Shown: positions 1-4,655 of the stretch, piece after piece
How positions within the stretch are numbered: position 1 is the stretch's first letter
Layout of the letters: each line of letters starts with the position of its first letter
NCBI GenBank assembly: GCA_030610745.1
Contig: JAUWRC010000046.1
Location: 1-9,728 of the forward strand
DNA length: 9,728 nucleotides
From: Clostridia bacterium
GTDB taxonomy: Bacteria > Aerophobota > Aerophobia > Aerophobales > AE-B3A
Direction of reading: 5' to 3'
Made by a program: the position numbers and the translations under genes
The notes under the pieces: model-generated
The model's input: only the letters and a program-made list of their open reading frames with translations
The model's database searches: none
What the model was told of the DNA's origin: nothing

Positions 1-220
1 CCCGTTTTCCTTTTAAATAATAAATTATTAAATATGCCATGATAAGAATAATAAATATTAGCCAAAGCCAATCCAAAACTAGATTACAAATTTCTGGATT
101 AATAATTTTTTGAAGAAAAAATAGTTTGCTTCCTGTAGTACAAGCCAATATATATGTTAATAAACCTACAATTATTAATTCTACAATTCTTAATCTGCTT
201 GTTTTAAAACTCTTTCTCAA
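1..220 (-). CDS. Partial membrane protein of unknown function, 3' end beyond left edge
   Basis: An open frame with no stop runs from a TTG at 220 to the left edge, giving 72 visible codons and no end. The product has a basic start (LRKSFKTSRLR) followed by a hydrophobic stretch around residues 11-28 and a second, stronger one around residues 46-67 (rich in Leu, Ile, Trp and Tyr), ending in KGKR. This looks like a small two-helix or longer inner-membrane protein with a cytoplasmic basic N-terminus. The TTG was chosen because GGGAG lies 9 nt upstream with GGAGA next to it; no ATG fits in frame until deep in the second helix. It lies about 250 bp downstream of rplQ on the same strand, so it may or may not be cotranscribed. 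I do not recognise the family. The open frame in AT-rich DNA and the two clean hydrophobic segments support it, but the start is uncertain. Confidence 0.45.
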   Translation of the reverse strand, partial: MRKSFKTSRLRIVELIIVGLLTYILACTTGSKLFFLQKIINPEICNLVLDWLWLIFIILIMAYLIIYYLKGKR

Positions 221-468
221 TCTCCAACTCTCCCATTTATTTGCAAGATGACGCTACAACTTTAAAGTCCTTAAACCTTCTCTGCGGAGAAGAAATTGAA
301 CAACTCTGCCTATTTTTTTCAAAAAAAGAAGCGATGAGTTGAGAAAAAAATGTCTTTCTTCTCAAGGATAGCTCAGGAGGGATCCCAAAGGAATCGGCGA
401 AGCCCTTTTGTTTTTCCCGCAAGTCTAGCGCTCCAGGAAATAGAGAATAGCGCTCGTCTAAATCTGGG
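221..468. other. Intergenic region after rplQ, no clear gene or terminator
   Basis: This stretch follows the last ribosomal gene. It holds a weak 7-bp inverted repeat (TTGAGAA at 339-345 with TTCTCAA at 359-365), the 8-bp palindrome GGGATCCC at 379-386, and two copies of TAGCGCTC at 425-432 and 448-455 whose AGCGCT core is self-complementary. None is followed by a convincing T-run on the minus strand, so no rho-independent terminator is called. A 61-codon TTG-started frame (237-422, minus) exists but resembles no known protein. None of the 7-bp tandem repeats found in the other large gaps is visible here. Confidence 0.5.
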
Positions 469-819
469 TTAAACCAGCTTTAGCTTACACATCAGAGCAT
501 CGTCGCCCTGACGATGCCAGAGTTTTATTATCTTAGTATATCCACCCTTGCGCTCCTTGTATCTGGGAGCGACTACATCAAAAAGTTTCTTTATTACTTT
601 TTTATCCTGAATAATCTTGAATATACTCCGCCTCCTGTGAACAGAATCAACTTTAGCTAAAGTGATCATTTTCTCAGCCCATCTAGCTGTTTCTTTAGCT
701 TTAGCTTCAGTAGTAGTAATTTCTTCATAGAAAAATAAGGATTTAACCAGATTTGCCAATAGTGCCCTTCGTTGATCTCTAGGTCGTCCCAGCTTTTTTC
801 CTTTCTTTCTATGCTTCAT
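469..819 (-). CDS. rplQ: 50S ribosomal protein L17
   Basis: L17 is a large-subunit protein that binds 23S rRNA near the peptide exit tunnel. The 116-residue product matches the usual bacterial core length. The family signature is clear: MKHRKKGKKLGR at the N-terminus (normally MRHRKxGRKLGR), then the segment ending TTTEAKAKE near residues 35-43, AEKMITLAK at 48-56, and APRYKERKGGYTKI at 84-97. Its ATG overlaps the end of rpoA by 11 bp, and the Shine-Dalgarno purines (GAGGAAGAG) lie inside the last rpoA codons, so translation of the two is probably coupled. The rpoA-rplQ pair is the standard end of the alpha operon. Nothing is truncated. The identification rests on sequence signature and gene order. 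Confidence 0.97.
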   Translation of the reverse strand: MKHRKKGKKLGRPRDQRRALLANLVKSLFFYEEITTTEAKAKETARWAEKMITLAKVDSVHRRRSIFKIIQDKKVIKKLFDVVAPRYKERKGGYTKIIKLWHRQGDDALMCKLKLV

Positions 820-1750
820 TCTCTTCCTCTTTGGCTAAACTCAAGTTATGCTTAGCTAACTTTTCCTCTATTTTCTCAAGTGACTTTTTCCCAAAATTTT
901 GTAGTTTTAAAAGTTCCTTGGGGCTCTTTAAAAGCAAATCCCCTACCTTCTCTATTCCTGCAGCTTTTAAGGCATTAAGGGGAAGGCCGGAGATCCCTAT
1001 TTTTTCTATCTTCTCCTCCAGAAAGTTCTTTTTTTCTTCATCAGTCACTTCTTTTTCTTTCTTTTCTCTGGTAAAGAATTCTAAATATCCATTCAAAATC
1101 TTGGCTGCCTCTCTCACTGCCTCATCAGGTTTAATAGTGCCGTCAGTAGAAACTTCTAAAACCAAAGAATCAAAACTAGTTTTTCTTCCAATTCTAGCTG
1201 GTTTTACTTCATACTTTACTTTTTCAACCGGCGTAAAAATGGAATCCAGGGAAATAGTTCCCAATGGCTGATCAGGCTTTTTGTTATCCTCTGCCTGTAC
1301 ATAACCTCTACCATTGGCTAAGGTAATCTCCATTAAGAGATGCGTTTTTTTATTCCCTAAGGTAGCAATAGGCAAATCAGAATTAACAATCTCTACCTCA
1401 CTATCGGTTTTAATATGAGAAGCTTTTACTTTCAAGGGGCCTCGTACATCCAAAAAGACCTTTTTTTCCTTGTCAGTAAATAGCTTCACTCTAATTTGCT
1501 TTAAGTTTTGGATAACTCGCAATGTATCTTCTTTAACTCCCGGAATGGTGGAAAACTCATGAAAGGCTCCTTCGATTTTAACAGAAGTTGCCGCTGCTCC
1601 GGGAATAGAAGAAAGAAGAATTCGCCGAAAGGAATTACCCAACGTCGTACCGTATCCTCTCTCTAAAGGTTCAACAATGAATCTGCCGAACCTATCAGAA
1701 AAGGTCTTTTTTTCAATAACAATTTCTTGCGGTTTTATTAATTCCCTCAC
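809..1750 (-). CDS. rpoA: DNA-directed RNA polymerase subunit alpha
   Basis: The alpha subunit dimerises to scaffold the beta and beta' subunits, and its C-terminal domain usually contacts promoter UP elements and activators. The 313-residue product has the dimerisation and assembly domain at about 1-225 (GNSFRRILLSSIPGAAATSV at 38-57, HEFSTIPGVKED at 64-75), a charged linker rich in Lys and Glu at 228-248, and the helix-hairpin-helix C-terminal domain at about 250-305 with LQNFGKKSLEKI at 283-294. The position matching E. coli Arg265, the main UP-element contact, is Leu256, while the Asn268 equivalent (Asn259) and the GKKS loop remain. The start is GTG at 1750, preceded by AAAGGAGGAGGGA. The gene follows a 299-bp repeat-filled gap after rpsD and overlaps rplQ. 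The core fold should be normal; loss of UP-element binding is inference. Confidence 0.97.
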   Translation of the reverse strand: MRELIKPQEIVIEKKTFSDRFGRFIVEPLERGYGTTLGNSFRRILLSSIPGAAATSVKIEGAFHEFSTIPGVKEDTLRVIQNLKQIRVKLFTDKEKKVFLDVRGPLKVKASHIKTDSEVEIVNSDLPIATLGNKKTHLLMEITLANGRGYVQAEDNKKPDQPLGTISLDSIFTPVEKVKYEVKPARIGRKTSFDSLVLEVSTDGTIKPDEAVREAAKILNGYLEFFTREKKEKEVTDEEKKNFLEEKIEKIGISGLPLNALKAAGIEKVGDLLLKSPKELLKLQNFGKKSLEKIEEKLAKHNLSLAKEEENEA

Positions 1751-1761
1751 TCCCTCCTCCT

Positions 1762-1848
1762 TTGTTCGTATCTCGTTGTTCGTATATCCTGGGTTAATAT
1801 GCTCGGCTAAATAGCTTTGGCTATTTAGCCACTTTCGTATCTCGTTAA
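1762..1848. repeat. Heptad repeats just upstream of rpoA
   Basis: Read on the plus strand, 1766-1786 is three tandem 7-bp units: TCGTATC, TCGTTGT and TCGTATA. A second short run, TCGTATC then TCGTTAA, lies at 1835-1848. Units of the same form occur in the rpsK/rpsD and rpsN/rpsH gaps. A perfect 11-bp hairpin (1805-1830) sits between the two runs. The first array begins directly beyond the purine-rich rpoA ribosome binding site, so it leaves the start region intact. The function is unknown. Confidence 0.7.
1805..1830. repeat. Perfect 11-bp hairpin in the rpoA leader
   Basis: GGCTAAATAGC at 1805-1815 and GCTATTTAGCC at 1820-1830 are exact reverse complements separated by the four bases TTTG. 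The transcript would fold into an 11-bp stem with a tetraloop about 55 nt before the rpoA start codon. No T-run follows the stem on either strand, so it does not look like an intrinsic terminator. It may be a processing or stability structure or part of the surrounding repeat element; which of these is not known. Confidence 0.7.
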
Positions 1849-1850
1849 CT

Positions 1851-2056
1851 GAGATTTATACGCTTGCCGAAGGACATTTTCTGAAAGAGCCTTATAGAAG
1901 CTACCTTAACGAGGCTTTTAAGCGGAGGAAAAAGAAAAACACACTGCTTGAGGAACGAAGTGACGAGTTTGTGTTTTTCCCGAAGCGAGAAGCCGAGCAG
2001 AAATAATCCAAAGCTTCTATACAGCGACAGAAGAAAATTGTCCCGAGGCTTATCTC
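1851..2056. repeat. Imperfect palindrome of about 206 bp between rpsD and rpoA
   Basis: The two halves of this gap are imperfect reverse complements over most of their length. Matched arm segments from outside in are GAGAT (1851-1855) with ATCTC (2052-2056), GGACATTTTCTG (1872-1883) with the related CAGAAGAAAATTGTCC (2028-2043), TATAGAAGCT (1893-1902) with AGCTTCTATA (2012-2021, exact), CGAGGCTT (1910-1917) with AAGCCGAG (1990-1997), and GAAAAACACA (1934-1943) with TGTGTTTTTC (1970-1979, exact). A 26-nt loop lies at the centre. The rpsD stop codon (2050-2052) falls inside the right end. There is no transposase and no internal gene, so it resembles a hairpin-type miniature element; mobility is inference. 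Confidence 0.7.
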
Positions 2057-2670
2057 GAATAATACCCTACTATTAAACTTAGATCAACCCCTTGGTCTAA
2101 TTCTTCGGCAAGGGGAAATCTTCGAACTGTCCCCTTCATACTTTTTTTATCTATATCGAGCCACTCAGGAAATGCCTTTTTCTTTTGAGAAGCCTCCAAA
2201 ATTTGCTTAATTAAAGGTGATTTTTTGCTTTTTTTCTTAACTCCAACTACATCTCCCTCCTTTACTAGACAAGAGGGAACATCTACTCCTCGGTCATTAA
2301 TTAAAAAATGACCATGGTTAACTAATTGGCGAGCTTGCGGACGGGAAAGACTAAAACCCAATCTATATACCACATTATCCAGTCTTCGTTCTAGCAATCG
2401 TAGAAGCTCTTCTCCTGTGAGATTTGGCGACTTTTCTGCCATTTGGTAGTATTTTTGAAATTGACTCTCCATCACTCCATATTGCCACCTTACCTTCTGT
2501 TTCTCCCTGAGTTGTAGCCCATATTGGGAAGGTCTCCTCCTTCTTCGGAAACGTTCTGATTTTCTTTTCTCCAGGCCACACTTATCCGTGAAACACCTCT
2601 CTCCCTTCAAAAAAAGTTTGATATTTAATTTACGACATCTCTTGCACTTACTTTCTCTATCCCGAGCCAA
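2050..2670 (-). CDS. rpsD: 30S ribosomal protein S4, zinc-binding form
   Basis: S4 is a primary 16S rRNA-binding protein that starts assembly of the 30S body. The 206-residue product is the usual length. Cys9, Cys12, Cys26 and Cys31 match the zinc-binding form of S4 known from thermophilic bacteria. The S4 RNA-binding fold covers about residues 95-145 (LERRLDNVVYRLGF at 93-106, ARQLVNHGHFLIND at 113-126). The C-terminus ends DLSLIVGYYSR, as is typical. The start is TTG at 2670, selected by a near-perfect Shine-Dalgarno AAAGGAGGT five bases upstream and by the length and N-terminus of the family. Order rpsM-rpsK-rpsD-rpoA-rplQ is the alpha operon, but here rpsD is set off by repeat-filled gaps on both sides. 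Its stop codon lies in the end of the downstream palindrome. Confidence 0.97.
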   Translation of the reverse strand: MARDRESKCKRCRKLNIKLFLKGERCFTDKCGLEKRKSERFRRRRRPSQYGLQLREKQKVRWQYGVMESQFQKYYQMAEKSPNLTGEELLRLLERRLDNVVYRLGFSLSRPQARQLVNHGHFLINDRGVDVPSCLVKEGDVVGVKKKSKKSPLIKQILEASQKKKAFPEWLDIDKKSMKGTVRRFPLAEELDQGVDLSLIVGYYSR

Positions 2671-2675
2671 ACAAG

Positions 2676-2684
2676 ACCTCCTTT
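2676..2684 (-). promoter_or_regulatory. Strong Shine-Dalgarno that fixes the rpsD TTG start
   Basis: On the minus strand AAAGGAGGT ends five bases before TTG at 2670-2668. It is the best 16S anti-Shine-Dalgarno match noticed in the window, and it supports TTG as the real start of rpsD. It lies just outside the heptad element that fills the rest of the rpsK/rpsD gap. Confidence 0.8.
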
Positions 2685-2687
2685 AAT

Positions 2688-2795
2688 TAGTATCTCGTCG
2701 CCCGTTGTTCGTATCTCGTATCCCCCTCACCCCCAGGGGGAGACTCATTCTCCTCGGAGGGTCAAGCAAACGAGCACCGAGCAACTAGCAACGAA
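2688..2795. repeat. Inverted heptad element between rpsK and rpsD
   Basis: The left arm (2688-2722, plus strand) is five 7-bp units: TAGTATC, TCGTCGC, CCGTTGT, TCGTATC and TCGTATC. The right arm (2768-2795) read in reverse complement is four units of the same kind: TTCGTTG, CTAGTTG, CTCGGTG and CTCGTTT. The spacer (2723-2767) is GC-rich, with the palindrome CCCCCAGGGGG at 2730-2740. The right arm starts one base after the rpsK stop codon. No coding frame is present. The inverted pair could fold in the transcript between rpsK and rpsD. Confidence 0.75.
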
Positions 2796-2796
2796 T

Positions 2797-3195
2797 TTAT
2801 ACTTTCCTTTTTTTTGGAGGACGACACCCATTATGAGGAATGGGAGTTCCTTCTTTAATAGAAATGACCTTTAAACCCTCTGCCTGTAAGGTTCTAATAG
2901 CAGTTTCTCTGCCCCCACCTGGTCCTTTTACCACCACTTTCACTCTTGCTAATTGAAATTCTTCTTTGGCTTTCCTCGCTATCACTCCAGCTATCTTCTG
3001 AGCCGCAAAAGGAGTTCCTTTTTTAGTTCCCTTAAAACCTACCTGCCCTGAAGAACACCAGCAAAGAACATCTCCTTTAATATCGGTTATAGTAATAATA
3101 GTATTGTTAAAAGTGGAATGGATATAGGCTATTCCTTCTTCCACTTTTATTGTCTTCTTTTTTTTCTTTACCACTTTCCTTTTTTTCCGAGGCAT
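2797..3195 (-). CDS. rpsK: 30S ribosomal protein S11
   Basis: S11 sits on the 30S platform near the mRNA exit and Shine-Dalgarno helix. The 132-residue product has a lysine-rich tail at 1-17 and then the family core: GIAYIHSTFNNTIITITD at 21-38, GFKGTKKGTPFAAQ at 53-66, VKGPGGGRETAIRTL at 89-103 and TPIPHNGCRPPKKRKV at the C-terminus. The length is close to the usual 125-135. The ATG follows GGAGAT at good spacing, and only 10 bp separate it from the rpsM stop, so it is probably cotranscribed and co-translated with rpsM. A heptad element starts one base past its stop codon. Confidence 0.98.
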   Translation of the reverse strand: MPRKKRKVVKKKKKTIKVEEGIAYIHSTFNNTIITITDIKGDVLCWCSSGQVGFKGTKKGTPFAAQKIAGVIARKAKEEFQLARVKVVVKGPGGGRETAIRTLQAEGLKVISIKEGTPIPHNGCRPPKKRKV

Positions 3196-3205
3196 TGTTT
3201 ATCTC

Positions 3206-3583
3206 CTATTTCACTCTCTTTTTCCCTTTTCCCAATGTTCTCAAGGGTCCTTTGCGTGTTCTGGCATTAGACCTTGTTCTCTGCCCTCTTGTAGGAAGAC
3301 CTTTTTTATGACGAATTCCCCTATAACATCCAATACGTATCAATCTAGTTATATTTAAATTAAGCTCTCTTTTAAGCTCCCCTTCTATTTTATAATCATT
3401 TTCAATAATCTTGCGTAGTCTATTTATCTCCTCCTCAACCAGATCTTTCCCTCGAGTATTCAGACTAACATTAGCTTTTAAGAGAATTTCCCTCGCTAGA
3501 GAGGGTCCAATCCCATATATAGAAGTCAATCCTATCTCTATCCTTTTATTCGCTGGAAGTTCTACTCCGGCAACTCGGGCCAT
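3206..3583 (-). CDS. rpsM: 30S ribosomal protein S13
   Basis: S13 lies in the head of the small subunit and contacts 5S-side bridges and the P-site tRNA. The 125-residue product has the standard start MARVAGVELPANKRIEIGLT, the helix-two-turns-helix region SIYGIGPSLAREIL at 21-34, and the basic C-terminal signature CYRGIRHKKGLPTRGQRT at 86-103 followed by NARTRKG at 106-112. The length is normal. The ATG follows a GGGGGAG site, 11 bp after the rpmJ stop. That gap is too short to hold the pseudoknot through which S4 represses this operon in E. coli, so that control is not evident here. Confidence 0.98.
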   Translation of the reverse strand: MARVAGVELPANKRIEIGLTSIYGIGPSLAREILLKANVSLNTRGKDLVEEEINRLRKIIENDYKIEGELKRELNLNITRLIRIGCYRGIRHKKGLPTRGQRTRSNARTRKGPLRTLGKGKKRVK

Positions 3584-3594
3584 TTTCTCCCCCT

Positions 3595-3708
3595 TTACCC
3601 TTGACGCTGTTTATGCTTTGGATTATCACAAATAACTCGCACTACACCTTTTCTTCTAACTATCTTACATTTCTTGCACATCTTTCTCACTGAAGATCTA
3701 ACTTTCAT
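3595..3708 (-). CDS. rpmJ: 50S ribosomal protein L36
   Basis: This 37-codon gene encodes the small zinc-ribbon protein of the large subunit. The product starts MKVRSSVRKMC and carries Cys11, Cys14, Cys27 and His32, the zinc ligands of the Cys-containing L36 form; its length is the standard 37-38 residues. The ATG overlaps the infA TGA stop in an ATGA arrangement, so translation is likely coupled to infA. It ends 11 bp before rpsM, giving the classic infA-rpmJ-rpsM order. The identification is based on all four metal ligands, length and context. Confidence 0.96.
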   Translation of the reverse strand: MKVRSSVRKMCKKCKIVRRKGVVRVICDNPKHKQRQG

Positions 3709-3932
3709 TTACCTTTTCCCTCTCTATATACAATTCTTCCCCGTGACAAATCATAGGGAGATATCTCCATACTAACTCTATCACCAGGAAGTATTCTAAT
3801 AAACCTCATCCTCATCTTCCCACATACATGAGCTAAAACTTTATGACCATTAGCCAATTCTACTTTAAAAGTAGCGTTAGGTAGTGTTTCCAATACAATT
3901 CCTGAAGTTTTGATTGACTCCTCTTTAGGCAA
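3705..3932 (-). CDS. infA: Translation initiation factor IF-1
   Basis: IF-1 binds the A site of the 30S subunit during initiation. The 75-residue product is a single OB-fold with the family motifs ETLPNATFKVELANGHKVLA at 15-34, GKMRMRFIRILPGDRV at 38-53 and SPYDLSRGRIVYR at 58-70. The start is TTG at 3932, giving the expected N-terminus PKEESIKTSG; a purine-rich site (GAGAGGAAAA) directly precedes it. Its stop overlaps the rpmJ start. The usual upstream neighbour map (methionine aminopeptidase) is absent, and 76 bp of repeat-bearing sequence separates it from adk. Confidence 0.97.
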   Translation of the reverse strand: MPKEESIKTSGIVLETLPNATFKVELANGHKVLAHVCGKMRMRFIRILPGDRVSMEISPYDLSRGRIVYREGKGK

Positions 3933-3947
3933 TTTTCCTCTCCCTCT

Positions 3948-3975
3948 TAGTTCGTTGTTCGTAGTTCATTGTTCA
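3948..3975. repeat. Four tandem heptads upstream of infA
   Basis: On the plus strand this is four exact 7-bp steps: TAGTTCG, TTGTTCG, TAGTTCA and TTGTTCA. They share the pattern TWGTTCR. The array begins directly beyond the infA ribosome binding site. Unlike the other gaps, the facing array at 4009-4029 belongs to a different heptad family. The 33-bp spacer between them includes a small TCGG/CCGA inverted repeat. Confidence 0.75.
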
Positions 3976-4008
3976 TTGACTATAAAGCAGTTATCGGCCA
4001 CCGAACTC

Positions 4009-4029
4009 TTACAGCTTATAGCTTACAGC
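4009..4029. repeat. Three heptads forming the 3' end of adk
   Basis: On the plus strand 4009-4029 is TTACAGC, TTATAGC, TTACAGC. In the adk frame (minus strand) these 21 bases are the last six codons, encoding AVSYKL, plus the TAA stop. The array therefore forms the C-terminus of adenylate kinase rather than lying after it. The heptad type differs from those elsewhere in the window but has the same period. Confidence 0.75.
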
Positions 4030-4653
4030 TTTTTCCATTATCCTTTGAAAAACCTCTTCGGAAGTTCCTTCTCCTTGAACATTGCGTAAAATTCCCTTTT
4101 TTCTATAATAATCAATCAAAGGATGAGTGTGCTCTAAATAAACTTCTATTCTTTTCTTAATTATATCCGAGTTATCATCATTTCTTTGAAGAAGAGGAGC
4201 TCCACAATCCTTACAAGTCTTGCTCGGGCCATCAATATTACTCTTATGATATACTCTCCCGCACTCAGAACAAATCAGTCGACCCTTGAGGCGTTCAATT
4301 AAAACGGCCTCTTTTACCTCTAAGTTAATTACCAAATCAAGCTTTTCAGCTTCTTTATCTAAAAGCTCGTCTAGCTTCCTCGCCTGAGATAAATTGCGAG
4401 GAAAACCGTCTAAGATAAATCCTTTTTTCTCAAATTCTATCTCATTTTTTAAAAGTTCTAAAATAACAGAATCGGGAACCAGTTTTCCTTCTTCCATAAA
4501 AGCTCTAGCCTTTTCACCTAAAGAAGTTTTTTTCTTTACTACCTCTCTTAATAAATTTCCCATAGCTATATGAACCAAACCTAGCCGAACTTTTAACCTT
4601 TCTGCCTGGGTTCCTTTGCCAGCGCCAGGAGGACCCAATAAGACTGTATGCAT
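4009..4653 (-). CDS. adk: Adenylate kinase with zinc-type LID domain
   Basis: Adenylate kinase interconverts ATP plus AMP and two ADP in the cytoplasm. The 214-residue product has the P-loop GPPGAGKGT at 7-15, the AMP-binding region with Arg36 and DGFPRN at 82-87, and a long LID domain with four cysteines (128, 131, 147, 150), the zinc-binding form. RNDDNSDIIKKRIEVY at 157-172 is the typical LID-to-core segment. The usual STGD motif at the AMP site reads AMGN (30-33), so the common Thr31 is Met. The ATG starts 2 bp after the secY stop, with its GGGAGAT site in the end of secY, so the pair is probably coupled. The last six codons and stop come from a heptad array, a likely small extension or replacement of the C-terminus. 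Confidence 0.96.
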   Translation of the reverse strand: MHTVLLGPPGAGKGTQAERLKVRLGLVHIAMGNLLREVVKKKTSLGEKARAFMEEGKLVPDSVILELLKNEIEFEKKGFILDGFPRNLSQARKLDELLDKEAEKLDLVINLEVKEAVLIERLKGRLICSECGRVYHKSNIDGPSKTCKDCGAPLLQRNDDNSDIIKKRIEVYLEHTHPLIDYYRKKGILRNVQGEGTSEEVFQRIMEKAVSYKL

Positions 4654-4655
4654 TA

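Noticed and set aside
339..365. Possible rho-independent terminator after rplQ
   Set aside because: The stem is only seven A/T-rich base pairs with a 13-nt loop, and no T-run follows it on the minus strand.
361..400. tRNA-like D-arm text (GGATAGCTCAGG)
   Set aside because: No acceptor stem, anticodon arm or T-arm (GGTTCGAATCC-like) can be placed around it.
237..422. 61-codon minus-strand frame with a TTG start after rplQ
   Set aside because: It has no recognisable domain, covers palindromic intergenic sequence (GGGATCCC, A/T-tract repeats), and its composition resembles translated non-coding DNA. It is kept only as a note in the intergenic entry.
831..1271. 146-codon plus-strand frame opposite rpoA
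   Set aside because: It is antisense to a clear rpoA, is rich in Ser and Phe as expected for the complement of Lys/Glu codons, and has no domain.
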